Assembly (NCBI GenBank): GCA_002841545.1
Contig: PGZZ01000007.1
Location: forward strand, 186,001-250,000
Direction of reading: 5' to 3'
Source of the DNA: Firmicutes bacterium HGW-Firmicutes-16
Lineage (GTDB): Bacteria > Bacillota > Clostridia > Oscillospirales > Oscillospiraceae
DNA length: 64,000 bases
Part shown: in pieces, positions 37,368 to 46,574 of the stretch
Layout: each line of letters begins with the position of its first letter
Position numbering within the stretch: position 1 is the stretch's first letter
The notes under the pieces: model-generated
What the model saw: only the letters and a program-made list of their open reading frames with translations
Databases searched by the model: none
Told to the model about the DNA's origin: nothing
Program-made: the position numbers and the translations under genes

Positions 37368-40148
37368 TCACTCGTTCCTGCCGCAGCATTCCTTATATTT
37401 CAGGCGTCTTGAGCCGTCCTCTTTCATTTTCCCGCAGGGGCAGGGATCGTTGCGTCCCGGCTTAGCGGCGGCCTTAACAGGCTGCTTTTTGACGGTATCA
37501 TCTCCGCCGATGTTGTTGACCGGTCCCTTCGCAACGCTCTTTCTTTCAAGAGGCTGTTCCTTCTTGACCTGAACGGTGAAGATGCGGCGGACTACCTCGG
37601 TTCGGATACCGTTAATCATCTCTTCGAACATATCGTAGCCCTCGCGCTTATAGGCGTCGACAGGCTTGTCGTTTCCGTAGGCGCGCAGACCTATGCCTCG
37701 GCGCAGTTCCTGCATTGCTTCAAGGTGGTCCATCCAGTATTCATCGACGACGCGCAGCATTATAACGCGCTCAAGCTCGCGCATGAGCGGGGTTCCGTTG
37801 GGCATAAGCCCGAATTCCGCCTCGCGCGCCTCGTAGACCGTCGTAGCCTTCTCAAGCAGTCTATCCGTAAGCTCGTGCGTTGTAAGCTTATCGAGTTCCT
37901 TCAGTGTCAGTTTTATCTCACCTTTGCGCAGGAACACCGCTTCAAAGGGCGTGACAGTATTTTCGAACTGCGCCACATCCTCGAAATAATCGCGTCCCTC
38001 CATACCGGAAGTAACCGTTCCCCTGATGTAGTCCTCGATCATGGTATGGATAAAAGAATTCACATCTTCGCCGTCGAGCACCTTGCGCCGCTGATCGTAA
38101 ATCGTGTTGCGTTGTACGTTCATGACATCATCGTATTCGAGAACGCTCTTGCGGCTCTGGAAGTTGCGGCTTTCAACAGTTTTCTGCGCGTTTTCTATTG
38201 CGTTCGAGAGTATCTTAAAGTCAAGCGGCATATCTTCTTCGACGCCCATCCGCTCCATCATGCCAAGCACTCGCTCGGAGCCGAAAAGACGCATGAGGTC
38301 ATCCGTCATCGAAAGATAGAAACGGCTTTCGCCGGGGTCGCCCTGACGTCCGGAACGTCCGCGCAGCTGGTTATCGATACGGCGGGAATCGTGACGCTCC
38401 GTGCCGACGATGAACAGTCCGCCCACTTCGCGAACCTTGTCTGCCTCTGTGGCAATCTCGGTCTTGTGGAATTCGAGTCTCTCAGCGAACATTTTCCTCG
38501 CTGCAATTACGTTCTCGTCCTCCGTTTCGGCATAGCCCGTAGCCTCTCCGATGAGCTCGTCGCCGAAGCCATGCTTTCGAAGGTCGTGCTTCGCCATATA
38601 CTCCGCGTTTCCGCCGAGCATGATATCGGTTCCGCGTCCCGCCATGTTGGTAGCGATTGTGACCGCACCGAACACACCCGCCTGCGCGATGATTTCCGCT
38701 TCCTTCTCATGGTTCTTCGCGTTCAGGACGTTGTGCTGAATTCCTGTTTTTTTCAAAAGGGACGAAACGATTTCGCTCCTCTCAATCGAGACAGTACCGA
38801 CAAGGACGGGCTGTCCCTTCTTGTGGCACTCGACAATCTGTTCGATAATAGCCTTGTATTTTCCGTTTTCATTTTTAAATACCGCATCGGAATTGTCGAT
38901 TCTGGCAAGGGGCTTATTCGTCGGAATCTCGATAATGTCAAGATTATAAATTGAAATGAACTCCTCCTGCTCTGTTATTGCTGTTCCGGTCATACCCGAG
39001 AGCTTTTTGAAGAGTCTGAAATAGTTCTGGAACGTAATCGTCGCGAGAGTCTTGCTCTCTTCCGCGACCTTGACATGCTCTTTCGCCTCGATTGCCTGAT
39101 GAAGTCCCTCCGAGTAGCGTCTTCCCAGCATTATGCGACCGGTAAACTCGTCGACAATAAGGACTTCTCCGTCCTTGACTACATAGTCGATGTCGCGCTT
39201 CATAATACCGTGCGCCTTAATTGCCTGGTTCAAATGGTGCGACAGTGTGGAGTTTTCAAGGTCGGAGAGGTTTTCAATCCCGAAGGCATCCTCCGCCCTT
39301 TTAACGCCGCGCGCCGTAAGGGTCACGTTTCTCGCCTTTTCATCGACGACGTAATCCGCATCGAGATCGACAGCCTCTTCAGTCTTTTCGTCAACGCTTG
39401 AGTACACTATTTTCTTGAGGCGGGATACAAAGCTGTCCACCTGGCCGTAAAGGTCTGTGCTTTTATCGCCCATTCCCGAAATAATGAGCGGAGTTCTGGC
39501 CTCATCTACAAGGATCGAATCGACTTCGTCAACGATTGCGAAGTGATGACCTCTCTGGACCATGTTGCTCTTATAAAGCGCCATGTTGTCACGCAGATAA
39601 TCGAAGCCCATTTCGTTGTTCGTGCCGTAAGTAATGTCGGCATTATATGCCGCCTGACGCTCTTCGTTAGTCAGCCCGTGAACGATGAGTCCGACGGTCA
39701 GTCCGAGGTAGCGGTAAATCTTGCCCATCCATTCGCTGTCGCGTCTGGCCAAATAGTCGTTCACCGTTACGATGTGTACGCCCTTGCCCTCAAGTGCGTT
39801 GAGATAGGCGGGAAGCGTTGCGACAAGCGTCTTGCCTTCGCCGGTCTTCATCTCGGCGATACGCCCCTGATGCAGGACTATGCCGCCTATGAGCTGCACT
39901 CTAAAGGGATATAGACCTATAACTCTTTTTGATGCCTCCCGAACGGTTGCGAATGCTTCGGGCAATATATCGTCCAGAGTTTCGCCCTTTTCAAGGCGCG
40001 CTTTAAATTCATCTGTCTTCTCGCGGAGCTGTATGTCTGACAGCTTGCTGAAATTTTCTGCCAGAGACTCGATTTTGTCCGCTATCGGCTTTATCTTTTT
40101 CAGTTCCCTTCCACTGTGGGATCCGAATATTGTTTCTAAAATACTCAT
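37368..40148 (-). CDS. secA: Preprotein translocase ATPase SecA
   Basis: 926 residues from [19 protein letters not shown]. The DEAD motor has [17 protein letters not shown] (Walker A) and [15 protein letters not shown] (Walker B). NBD2 contains [18 protein letters not shown] and [13 protein letters not shown]. The C-terminal zinc tail is [10 protein letters not shown]...CCG, for SecB or phospholipid contact. It drives secretion through SecY (20568-21863). The start at 40148 has AAGGAAGG upstream; an extension to 40211 is unsupported. Confidence 0.97.
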   Translation of the reverse strand: MSILETIFGSHSGRELKKIKPIADKIESLAENFSKLSDIQLREKTDEFKARLEKGETLDDILPEAFATVREASKRVIGLYPFRVQLIGGIVLHQGRIAEMKTGEGKTLVATLPAYLNALEGKGVHIVTVNDYLARRDSEWMGKIYRYLGLTVGLIVHGLTNEERQAAYNADITYGTNNEMGFDYLRDNMALYKSNMVQRGHHFAIVDEVDSILVDEARTPLIISGMGDKSTDLYGQVDSFVSRLKKIVYSSVDEKTEEAVDLDADYVVDEKARNVTLTARGVKRAEDAFGIENLSDLENSTLSHHLNQAIKAHGIMKRDIDYVVKDGEVLIVDEFTGRIMLGRRYSEGLHQAIEAKEHVKVAEESKTLATITFQNYFRLFKKLSGMTGTAITEQEEFISIYNLDIIEIPTNKPLARIDNSDAVFKNENGKYKAIIEQIVECHKKGQPVLVGTVSIERSEIVSSLLKKTGIQHNVLNAKNHEKEAEIIAQAGVFGAVTIATNMAGRGTDIMLGGNAEYMAKHDLRKHGFGDELIGEATGYAETEDENVIAARKMFAERLEFHKTEIATEADKVREVGGLFIVGTERHDSRRIDNQLRGRSGRQGDPGESRFYLSMTDDLMRLFGSERVLGMMERMGVEEDMPLDFKILSNAIENAQKTVESRNFQSRKSVLEYDDVMNVQRNTIYDQRRKVLDGEDVNSFIHTMIEDYIRGTVTSGMEGRDYFEDVAQFENTVTPFEAVFLRKGEIKLTLKELDKLTTHELTDRLLEKATTVYEAREAEFGLMPNGTPLMRELERVIMLRVVDEYWMDHLEAMQELRRGIGLRAYGNDKPVDAYKREGYDMFEEMINGIRTEVVRRIFTVQVKKEQPLERKSVAKGPVNNIGGDDTVKKQPVKAAAKPGRNDPCPCGKMKEDGSRRLKYKECCGRNE

Positions 40149-40314
40149 TGGCAATAAGCCTTCCTTTGATGCTTTCTTGGTATTGGGTTCAATTCTTCCG
40201 ACCCTAAACACACCTAACTATAGATTGTAGCATACAATTATGAATAAAAAAAGAGGAAAAATCCTGCCGTTTTCACGTTTTCTCTTTTTGTCTCTATAAA
40301 TATCGACAAACTAT
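40149..40314. other. Intergenic region between divergent secA and MFS genes
   Basis: AT-rich spacer. On the minus strand an extended -10 (TGCTACAAT, 40224-40232) could serve secA. The rest shows no gene. Confidence 0.4.
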
Positions 40315-40343
40315 TTGAAGAATATGCCATCCTGCGTTATAAT
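40315..40343 (+). promoter_or_regulatory. Promoter of the MFS transporter gene
   Basis: TTGAAG (40315-40320), 17-bp spacer, TATAAT (40338-40343). Confidence 0.75.
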
Positions 40344-40371
40344 GATACAAAATGATTAACCTTGCTCATCA

Positions 40372-40413
40372 ATGAAAGAGCCGCAATCCGTATTTTCTCT
40401 ACCTCCGCTATAA
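40372..40413 (+). CDS. Possible 13-residue leader peptide upstream of the MFS gene
   Basis: A short frame MKEPQSVFSLPPL ends just before the MFS ribosome site. There is no good Shine-Dalgarno of its own. Its position inside a leader with alternative hairpins, ahead of a drug-efflux-like MFS gene, resembles translation-sensing attenuation leaders. This is an inference. Confidence 0.4.
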   Translation: MKEPQSVFSLPPL

Positions 40414-40439
40414 CAACGAAGGGAGCGGGTTTTTCCCGC
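40403..40439 (+). promoter_or_regulatory. Alternative-pairing leader hairpins around the MFS ribosome site
   Basis: CCGCT (40405-40409) can pair with AGCGG (40424-40428), and GCGGG (40425-40429) with CCCGC (40435-40439). The two are mutually exclusive. The AAGGGAG Shine-Dalgarno (40419-40425) is 24 nt from the ATG, but folding of the second hairpin would bring it to about 9 nt. Confidence 0.45.
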
Positions 40440-40449
40440 AGATAACGTT

Positions 40450-41682
40450 ATGGACAAACCCCGCCTGTGGACTAAGAACTTTACTATCATAACGCTCGGA
40501 AGCGCAGTATCCATACTCGGCAACTCCGTCAGTGCTTTTGCGATGGGGCTTTTCACGCTGGATAAAACGGGTTCTGTCTTTCTTTACGCCCTGTTTCTGG
40601 CGGCCAACAATTTGCCAAAAATAATTCTCCCTCTCATGGCGGGGCCACTACTTGATAAACGCTCAAGAAGAAAAATCGTGTATACTCTCGATTTCCTCTC
40701 AGCAGGACTCTTCATTGTCATGTTCGCCGTAACGCAAAGCGGTTTTTTCAGTTACCCACTCTTTCTCGCCCTCAGCATATTAATAGGCTGCATAGACAGC
40801 ATTTACATAGTGGCCTATGACAGCTTTTTTCCGATGCTCGTGACCGAGGGTAACTTCTCAAAGGCATATTCTATTTCGAGTCTTCTATATCCCATCGCCT
40901 TTATGATGACGCCTGTCGCGGCTTTCATTTATAAAATGTTCGGATTGCCTCCGCTGTTTCTTTTTAACGCCGTCTCCTTCCTTATCGCTGCGATTTCTGA
41001 AACACGGATCAAGATTGACGAGGTACATATACAAGACAGCGGCGGCGAAGCCTTTTCTTTCCGCGTGTTTAGAGAGGAGCTCCGAAAGGGTCTACTCTAT
41101 ATCAAAGGCGAAAAGGGCCTCATGGTCATCACGGTGTATTTCTTTATAAACACCATGACCAGCATGGGGATGGATACCCTGTGGATACCCTTTTTCAAGT
41201 CAGCGCCCGCTCTGGGCATTATGGCCTATTCCTACGCCACCTCGATAAACGTAGCAGGGCGGCTTGTGGGCGGCGGTGTGCAGTATCAGATTAAATACCC
41301 CGCAAAGGAAAAATTTGCAATCGCCATGTCGGTTTATGTCATTTCGTGTGTCTTTAATAGCGCCGTCTTGTATCTGCCCTTTGCCTTGATGCTAATATTG
41401 TTCTTCGCGGACGGTTTCCTGTCTGTGACATCGTTCAACATCCGCCTTTCAACCACCCAGAGCTATATACCCGAAGACTATAGGGGCCGCTTTAACGGTG
41501 TTTTCCAGATGGCCTGCAACACAGGCATTATAGTCGGCCAGCTTATCGCGGGAGCTCTTGCGGAGCGCTTTGATTGCCGCCTCATAATTATCGTACTCAT
41601 GGCTGTGAATCTCATCGCGACCTACGCCATCATGTATCGAGGGCGCCAACATGTCACTCCGATATTTAACCGCGACGTATAA
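40450..41682 (+). CDS. MFS-family transporter (MefA/macrolide-efflux-like)
   Basis: 410 residues with about 12 membrane segments. The N-terminus WTKNFTIITLGSAVSILGN and PLMAGPLLDKRSRRKIVYTL (the loop 2-3 signature region) place it in the MFS_3/drug-efflux group. It is transcribed alone from its own promoter with an unusual leader. Efflux of a translation inhibitor would fit the leader, but the substrate is unknown. Confidence 0.85.
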   Translation: MDKPRLWTKNFTIITLGSAVSILGNSVSAFAMGLFTLDKTGSVFLYALFLAANNLPKIILPLMAGPLLDKRSRRKIVYTLDFLSAGLFIVMFAVTQSGFFSYPLFLALSILIGCIDSIYIVAYDSFFPMLVTEGNFSKAYSISSLLYPIAFMMTPVAAFIYKMFGLPPLFLFNAVSFLIAAISETRIKIDEVHIQDSGGEAFSFRVFREELRKGLLYIKGEKGLMVITVYFFINTMTSMGMDTLWIPFFKSAPALGIMAYSYATSINVAGRLVGGGVQYQIKYPAKEKFAIAMSVYVISCVFNSAVLYLPFALMLILFFADGFLSVTSFNIRLSTTQSYIPEDYRGRFNGVFQMACNTGIIVGQLIAGALAERFDCRLIIIVLMAVNLIATYAIMYRGRQHVTPIFNRDV

Positions 41683-41724
41683 AAAATAAAAATGTCGGCG
41701 CAGAATGGTCAACGTTCCCTTTCC

Positions 41725-41738
41725 GGAACAGCTGTTCC
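41725..41738. promoter_or_regulatory. Perfect 14-bp palindrome upstream of iorA promoter
   Basis: GGAACAGCTGTTCC is a perfect dyad 26 bp upstream of the iorA -35. It may be an activator or repressor site, or part of the terminator-like structure after the MFS gene. Confidence 0.45.
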
Positions 41739-41763
41739 GCGCCGTCTTGGTATAGTATTACTC

Positions 41764-41792
41764 TTGACGCGCCTTCGTTTTTAGCGTATTAT
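41764..41792 (+). promoter_or_regulatory. Promoter of iorAB
   Basis: TTGACG (41764-41769), 17-bp spacer, TATTAT (41787-41792). Confidence 0.75.
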
Positions 41793-41852
41793 TAAAAACA
41801 CCTTTGCGATTTAAATTAAAAAACCTTATCTGAAAGGGATGGTCGTACATAT

Positions 41853-43592
41853 ATGAAAACGCTTCTTTTGGGTAACGAAGCCGCCGCCCGCGGGCTGTAT
41901 GAAGCCGGCTGCCGCTTCGTTTCCGCTTATCCCGGCACGCCCTCTACTGAAATTGCCGAAACCGTGGCAAAATACGATGAAATTTATGCCGAATGGGCGC
42001 CCAATGAAAAGGTAGCGGCAGAAGCCGCAATCGGGGCTTCCATCGGTGGCGCGCGCTCTTTCTGCGCAATGAAGCACGTCGGCTTGAATGTCGCTGCCGA
42101 CCCTCTCTTTACTGTTTCCTATACAGGTATAAACGGCGGACTTGTCATCGCAGTCGCCGATGATCAGGGCATGCACTCCTCCCAGAACGAGCAGGATTCC
42201 CGCCACTACGCGATTGCGGCAAAGCTCCCGATGCTCGAACCTTCTGACAGTGCCGAATGCCTTGAATATATGAAGCTCGCCTTCGAGCTTTCGGAGGAAT
42301 ACGACGCACCGTTTCTCTTCCGTACCTGCACAAGGGTCGCCCATTCCCAGAGCGTTGTCGAGCTGTCGCCACGCGTTGAGCATGAGCTGAAACCCTATGA
42401 GAAGACTCCGTCGAAATATGTCATGATGCCTGGCAACGCGGTTAAGCGCCACCCAATTGTCGAGGAACGCACGCAAAAGCTCATAAAATACGCCGAAACG
42501 AGCGGCATAAACCGCATCGAGATGGGCGACACTTCGGTCGGCTATGTCACTGCGGGTATCTGCTATCAGTACCTGCGCGAGTGTCTTCCGAACGCGAGCG
42601 TCCTAAAGCTCGGCATGGTCAATCCCCTGCCCCTTGAGCTAATTCAGGAGTTCGCATCGAAGGTCGATAAGCTCATCGTAGTCGAGGAGCTGGACCCGAT
42701 AATTGAAACGCATCTGCGCTCGAGCGGCATTAAGGTCGACGGCGGCAAGAACCTCTTTGGTCTCTGCGGTGAACTCAGCCAGAACAAAATCAGAAAAGCG
42801 CTTGGCATGAGCACAGCGTCTTTCATTGATTTCGGCGAAACTGTCCCGCCCCGTCCGCCCACGCTCTGCCCCGGCTGTCCGCACAGAGGGCTGTTCTATA
42901 CGCTTGGCAAAATGGGTCTAATGGTTTCGGGCGACATCGGCTGTTACACTCTCGGCTCCCTGCCCCCGCTCACAGCCATGGATACTACAATCTGCATGGG
43001 CGCCTCGATTTCCGGTCTGCACGGCTTCAACACCGTCCGCGGTGCGGAAAGCGCAAAGAAGTCCGTCGCTGTCATAGGTGACAGCACCTTCATGCACAGC
43101 GGAATCACGGGACTTGTCGATATAGTCTACAACAAGGGCATCTCAACTGTGCTTATACTTGATAACTCGATAACCGGCATGACCGGACATCAGCAAAACC
43201 CCACGACTGGCAAAACTCTCAAGGGCGAACCCGCCCCCGCAGTTTCGCTCGAAAAGCTCTGTGAGGCTATCGGCGTGAAGCGTGTGCGCGTCGTCGATCC
43301 CTATGCGCTCGATGAACTTAAGGCTGCGGTCACGGAAGAACTTAACGCGCTCGAGCCCTCGGTAATCATCGCCAGACGTCCCTGCATCCTTCTTCCCGAG
43401 GTCAAGACCTCCCCTGCGCTATATATCGATCAGGAAGCGTGCAAGGGCTGCCGTCAGTGCATGACAATTGGCTGTCCCTCAATCAGCTTTAACAATAAGA
43501 AGGCAGCAATCGACCCCACTATATGCGTCGGCTGCGAGCTATGCACCCAGATGTGCAAATTCGGAGCCATCCTCAAGAAGGAGGACAAATAA
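41853..43592 (+). CDS. iorA: Indolepyruvate ferredoxin oxidoreductase, alpha subunit
   Basis: 579 residues. The N-terminal pyrimidine-binding domain begins LLLGNEAAARGLYEAG and has YPGTPSTEI. The TPP-binding motif is GDSTFMHSGITGL through LDNSITGMTG. Two C-terminal [4Fe-4S] motifs are CKGCRQCMTIGCP and CVGCELCTQMCK. The enzyme oxidatively decarboxylates aryl pyruvates from aromatic amino acids to aryl-acetyl-CoA, passing electrons to ferredoxin. It is paired with iorB 1 nt downstream. Confidence 0.96.
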   Translation: MKTLLLGNEAAARGLYEAGCRFVSAYPGTPSTEIAETVAKYDEIYAEWAPNEKVAAEAAIGASIGGARSFCAMKHVGLNVAADPLFTVSYTGINGGLVIAVADDQGMHSSQNEQDSRHYAIAAKLPMLEPSDSAECLEYMKLAFELSEEYDAPFLFRTCTRVAHSQSVVELSPRVEHELKPYEKTPSKYVMMPGNAVKRHPIVEERTQKLIKYAETSGINRIEMGDTSVGYVTAGICYQYLRECLPNASVLKLGMVNPLPLELIQEFASKVDKLIVVEELDPIIETHLRSSGIKVDGGKNLFGLCGELSQNKIRKALGMSTASFIDFGETVPPRPPTLCPGCPHRGLFYTLGKMGLMVSGDIGCYTLGSLPPLTAMDTTICMGASISGLHGFNTVRGAESAKKSVAVIGDSTFMHSGITGLVDIVYNKGISTVLILDNSITGMTGHQQNPTTGKTLKGEPAPAVSLEKLCEAIGVKRVRVVDPYALDELKAAVTEELNALEPSVIIARRPCILLPEVKTSPALYIDQEACKGCRQCMTIGCPSISFNNKKAAIDPTICVGCELCTQMCKFGAILKKEDK

Positions 43593-43593
43593 C

Positions 43594-44184
43594 ATGAGCG
43601 AAACAAAAGGCATTATGATAGTCGGCGTCGGCGGGCAGGGCACTCTGCTGGCCTCCCGAATCCTTGGAAGCGTTCTCATCGGTCAGGGCTATGACGTTAA
43701 AATGTCCGAGGTTCATGGCATGTCCCAGCGCGGCGGCAGCGTCGTCACCTATGTAAAATTCGGTGAAAAGGTCTATTCCCCGCTCGTCGATCAGGGCGAG
43801 GCGGATTATATTCTCGCTTTTGAACGACTTGAAGCCGCGCGCTGGATTTCCTATCTGAAGGACGGCGGCACTCTCATCGTAAACGACCGCAGGATAAGCC
43901 CGATGCCCGTCATCACGGGCGCTATGCCTTATCCCGATGAAATCGTCGAAAAGCTTCGCGCAAAGGGCTCGAAGATAATCGCATCTGACGCTCTCTCGCT
44001 CGCGAACGAGGCCGGAAACGCGAAATCCGTCAACGTCGTTATGATTGGCATACTCTCCGCTCTTGCTGAGTTTTCCGAAGATGTCTGGCAAAAGGCGATT
44101 GTCGAATGCGTCAAACCAAAATTCCTTGAGCTCAACCAAAAAGCATTCTCGCTGGGCCGTGAATACGCGTTAAAGAGCCTTTGA
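43594..44184 (+). CDS. iorB: Indolepyruvate ferredoxin oxidoreductase, beta subunit
   Basis: 196 residues, the gamma-type 2-oxoacid oxidoreductase domain (IMIVGVGGQGTLLASRILGS, with SEVHGMSQRGGSV). It supplies the CoA- and domain-interface part of the IOR complex. The ATG at 43594 follows AAGGAGGACAAATAAC; the longer in-frame reading from 43468 lies within iorA. Confidence 0.95.
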   Translation: MSETKGIMIVGVGGQGTLLASRILGSVLIGQGYDVKMSEVHGMSQRGGSVVTYVKFGEKVYSPLVDQGEADYILAFERLEAARWISYLKDGGTLIVNDRRISPMPVITGAMPYPDEIVEKLRAKGSKIIASDALSLANEAGNAKSVNVVMIGILSALAEFSEDVWQKAIVECVKPKFLELNQKAFSLGREYALKSL

Positions 44185-44210
44185 ACCGTTACACTCTCGA
44201 ATAATAGTTT

Positions 44211-44250
44211 GAAGACGCCGCTCATCAAACGCGGCGTCTTCCCTTTTAAA
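44211..44250 (+). terminator. Terminator after iorAB
   Basis: GAAGACGCCG / CGGCGTCTTC 10-bp stem, 11-nt loop, then CCTTTT. It sits only about 25 nt before the Smr gene, so partial readthrough may express that gene. Confidence 0.8.
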
Positions 44251-44274
44251 ACAGTCTTTACGAAAGGAGCCGCC

Positions 44275-44622
44275 ATGCTCGGAAAGCTACAGGAAGTAAA
44301 TATTAAGGAAGATATGCCGACGGTCTCAAACGCAATTAAACGCGTTACCTTCCACTTAAGCCGTAGCAAGGCGCTCGGCTACACTGCTATCAAAATTATT
44401 CATGGCTATGGCTCCTCCGGAAAAGGCGGCGGGATACGCACAGAGACCCGCGCTTATCTCCAGCGCCAGAAAAATGCGCGTGTCATAAAAGATTTTATAC
44501 CCGGTGAGCAATTTTCGATTTTTAACGATGCAACCAGAAACGCCTTCGCGCTCTGCGACGATTTAAGACGCGACTGCGATCTTGAGCGCTCGAACAACGG
44601 GATAACGATTGTCATCCTCTGA
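44275..44622 (+). CDS. Small Smr-domain protein
   Basis: 115 residues. The core IKIIHGYGSSGKGGGIRTET matches the HGxGxG site of Smr (small MutS-related) domains, known as nucleases acting on branched DNA or, in some proteins, on RNA. It lacks any MutS portion. AAAGGAG precedes the ATG at 44275; an upstream start at 44209 would run through the terminator hairpin. Confidence 0.82.
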   Translation: MLGKLQEVNIKEDMPTVSNAIKRVTFHLSRSKALGYTAIKIIHGYGSSGKGGGIRTETRAYLQRQKNARVIKDFIPGEQFSIFNDATRNAFALCDDLRRDCDLERSNNGITIVIL

Positions 44623-44688
44623 CCTCAACAAATGTCTGATAGTGGCATAAACTATGTATGCCGACAGAGGAAAACCGCCATAAAGATA

Positions 44689-44717
44689 TTGACAACGGTA
44701 TTATAAGATGTTATTAT
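44689..44717 (+). promoter_or_regulatory. Promoter of the tRNA cluster
   Basis: TTGACA (44689-44694), 17-bp spacer, TATTAT (44712-44717), 21 bp before the first tRNA. Confidence 0.85.
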
Positions 44718-44738
44718 TCTATGGCTGAACTCAAATCT

Positions 44739-44812
44739 GCGGGCGTGGTTCAATGGTAGAACACCAGCCTTCCAAGCTGGATACGTGGGTTCGATTCCCA
44801 TCGCCCGCTCCA
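44739..44812 (+). tRNA. tRNA-Gly (TCC)
   Basis: Acceptor stem GCGGGCG / CGCCCGC, anticodon loop CTTCCAA (anticodon TCC), T-loop GGTTCGATTCC, and encoded CCA at 44810-44812. Confidence 0.96.
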
Positions 44813-45152
44813 TCGTCGAAGCAAACTGCGTATCGTTCGCTTCCGTGCAAGCACGAAAGCTCATTCACTCCGTTGCTTCTCCTCTTCGCGTCAAAAGCCA
44901 AGCTTTCGCCGCGAGGATACGAGAGACGACTGACGCGGTTTCTTCCTCTCCCTACAAAGTCCTTCGGACTTCGCGGGGATCGTAGGACGAAAGGTTCCAA
45001 GTTTTGGAGCAACCTAAAAAATAATCGTTCCATTCGTTTTCCAAACGGAAGCCCAGCGAAGTGGGTCTCGTTTGGGGAGGAGCGGCTGCCAACCGTGCTT
45101 AGAAGCCTCGCTTGCGAGGATTCGTGCAAAGGCAGGCAGTGAGCGACGATAT
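44813..45152 (+). other. 340-bp non-coding spacer inside the tRNA cluster
   Basis: No credible gene. Several short hairpins occur, including AAGTCC-TTC-GGACTT (44959-44973), AGGTT...AACCT around 44994-45017 and CCTCGC-TT-GCGAGG (45106-45119). The other tRNA spacers are only 19-50 nt. Confidence 0.6.
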
Positions 45153-45229
45153 GCGCCAGTAGCTCAGGTGGATAGAGCAACTGCCTTCTAAGCAGTAGGT
45201 CAGGGGTTCGAGTCCCTTCTGGCGTACCA
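45153..45229 (+). tRNA. tRNA-Arg (TCT)
   Basis: Acceptor GCGCCAG / CTGGCGT (first pair G-U), anticodon loop CTTCTAA (anticodon TCT), CCA encoded. Confidence 0.95.
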
Positions 45230-45276
45230 GTTCTTTCTCGGCTGGATGCCGGTTTTTTGTTCAGGTATTAGTATTT

Positions 45277-45354
45277 GGTGGGTATAGCTCAGTTGGTTAG
45301 AGCACCGGATTGTGGTTCCGGGGGTCGAGGGTTCAAATCCCTTTACCCACCCCA
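45277..45354 (+). tRNA. tRNA-His (GTG)
   Basis: Acceptor GTGGGTA / TACCCAC with the extra 5' G at 45277 opposite C73, anticodon loop TTGTGGT (anticodon GTG), CCA encoded. Confidence 0.96.
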
Positions 45355-45390
45355 TAATAATTCTTGGGCTGTTTTCGCTTGAATCTGCGA

Positions 45391-45464
45391 TGGGATATAG
45401 TGTAATGGTAACACACTAGACTTTGACTCTGGTATTGTAGGTTCGAGCCCTGCTATCCCAGCCA
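45391..45464 (+). tRNA. tRNA-Gln (TTG)
   Basis: Acceptor TGGGATA / TATCCCA, anticodon loop CTTTGAC (anticodon TTG), G73, CCA encoded. Confidence 0.95.
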
Positions 45465-45482
45465 TTTTTTATCATCAAATTT

Positions 45483-45558
45483 GATTCAGTAGCTCAGTCG
45501 GCAGAGCATTTGCCTTTTAAGCAAAGGGTCCGGGGTTCGAATCCCCGCTGAGTCACCA
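45483..45558 (+). tRNA. tRNA-Lys (TTT)
   Basis: Acceptor GATTCAG / CTGAGTC with one T-G wobble, anticodon loop CTTTTAA (anticodon TTT), A73, CCA encoded. Confidence 0.96.
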
Positions 45559-45561
45559 GCA

Positions 45562-45600
45562 GAAGAAGCCTTGAAAACGCTATGTTTTCAAGGCTTCTTT
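45562..45600 (+). terminator. Terminator of the tRNA cluster
   Basis: AAGAAGCCTTGAAAAC / GTTTTCAAGGCTTCTT stem with a GCTAT loop, immediately after tRNA-Lys, followed by a short T-run. Confidence 0.9.
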
Positions 45601-45643
45601 GTCGCTATTGCACTTCTTCCATAACTTACTCCTTGCCTTAATG

Positions 45644-45670
45644 GTTACAAATAGTTACAATGTAGTTACA
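45644..45670 (+). promoter_or_regulatory. Three helically phased GTTACA repeats
   Basis: GTTACA at 45644, 45654 and 45665, spaced 10 and 11 bp, lie directly upstream of the ribosome site of the SleB-like gene. Likely a binding site for a regulator contacting one DNA face. Confidence 0.5.
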
Positions 45671-45685
45671 CGAAAGGAGTGAGAT

Positions 45686-46492
45686 ATGATGAAAAAGTTA
45701 CTTGTGTCCTTGCTGATTATGTGTATGCTTGTAGCGGTCCTGCCAAGCGCGGAGGCCGTTTCCCTGCAGGTCAACAGCACAACGTTAACCAGCAACGTAT
45801 CGATGTATAATTCTACAACTTACGTTTCGCTCAGATCAATCAGTCTCCTGCTCAGTCCCGGAGCACAAATCACTTGGGAGAACAACCAGGCTGTCGTACG
45901 CACATCGAAGCTCACCGTAATAGCACGTCCCGGCAGCTGCTATATCAACGCCAACGGTCGTATGCTTTATGCGGCAGACGGTGTACGACTTGTTAATGGC
46001 ACCACAATGGTTCCCGTTAGAGTGATTGCCAAGGCAATGGGCGCTTCGGTATCGTGGAACGCATCGTCTCAGACAGCGGTTGTGACCGGCGGAAGCGGCA
46101 CTATCACAGCCGGAGATAATTATTATAGCAGTGATCAAGTTTACTGGCTCTCTCGCATTATCAACGCAGAAAGCAACGGCGAACCGATAAAGGGAAAGAT
46201 TGCGGTCGGAAACGTGATTCTTAACCGTGTGGCCAGCTCTGATTTCCCCAACAGCATCTACGGCGTCATCTTCGACAAAGTAGGAGGCACGCAGTTCACG
46301 CCTGTCGCAAACGGAACGATCTACAATACGCCGTCAACCGATAGCATACTTGCCGCAAAGCTCGCTCTTGACGGGGCCTCTGTCGCCGGCAGCAGTCTCT
46401 TCTTCCTCAATCCCGTCATCGCAACCAGCTCCTGGATTTCGAAGAACCGCCCCTATGTTGCCACCATCGGCAACCATGTGTTCTATGCATAA
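45686..46492 (+). CDS. Secreted SleB/CwlJ-type cell-wall hydrolase with copper-amine-oxidase-like N domain
   Basis: 268 residues: signal peptide (about 1-25), a copper_amine_oxidase-N-like wall domain (residues 26-140, two repeats such as YVSLRSISLLLSPGAQITWE), then a Hydrolase_2 domain (about 155-268, LSRIINAESNGEPIKGKIAV). SleB-family enzymes cleave spore cortex or vegetative peptidoglycan. AAAGGAGTGAG precedes the ATG. It converges on a holin-like gene across a shared terminator. Confidence 0.9.
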   Translation: MMKKLLVSLLIMCMLVAVLPSAEAVSLQVNSTTLTSNVSMYNSTTYVSLRSISLLLSPGAQITWENNQAVVRTSKLTVIARPGSCYINANGRMLYAADGVRLVNGTTMVPVRVIAKAMGASVSWNASSQTAVVTGGSGTITAGDNYYSSDQVYWLSRIINAESNGEPIKGKIAVGNVILNRVASSDFPNSIYGVIFDKVGGTQFTPVANGTIYNTPSTDSILAAKLALDGASVAGSSLFFLNPVIATSSWISKNRPYVATIGNHVFYA

Positions 46493-46519
46493 ATTAAGCT
46501 CCGTTTAATAAGGCAGATT

Positions 46520-46572
46520 CCATAAGAAGATATGCCCTCACGTTTATTCCGTGAGGGCATATCTTCTTATGG
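46520..46572. terminator. Strong bidirectional terminator
   Basis: CCATAAGAAGATATGCCCTC pairs completely with its complement across a short loop, giving a stem of more than 20 bp between convergent genes. Confidence 0.93.
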
Positions 46573-46574
46573 GT

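Noticed and set aside
37725-38954. 409-codon plus-strand frame opposite secA
   Set aside because: It mirrors the secA coding strand; secA is unambiguous through its motifs over the same region.
44753-45142. Long plus-strand open frame (129 codons) and an opposite frame through the tRNA-Gly region
   Set aside because: They run through the tRNA gene and hairpin-rich spacer, with no ribosome site or recognisable domain.
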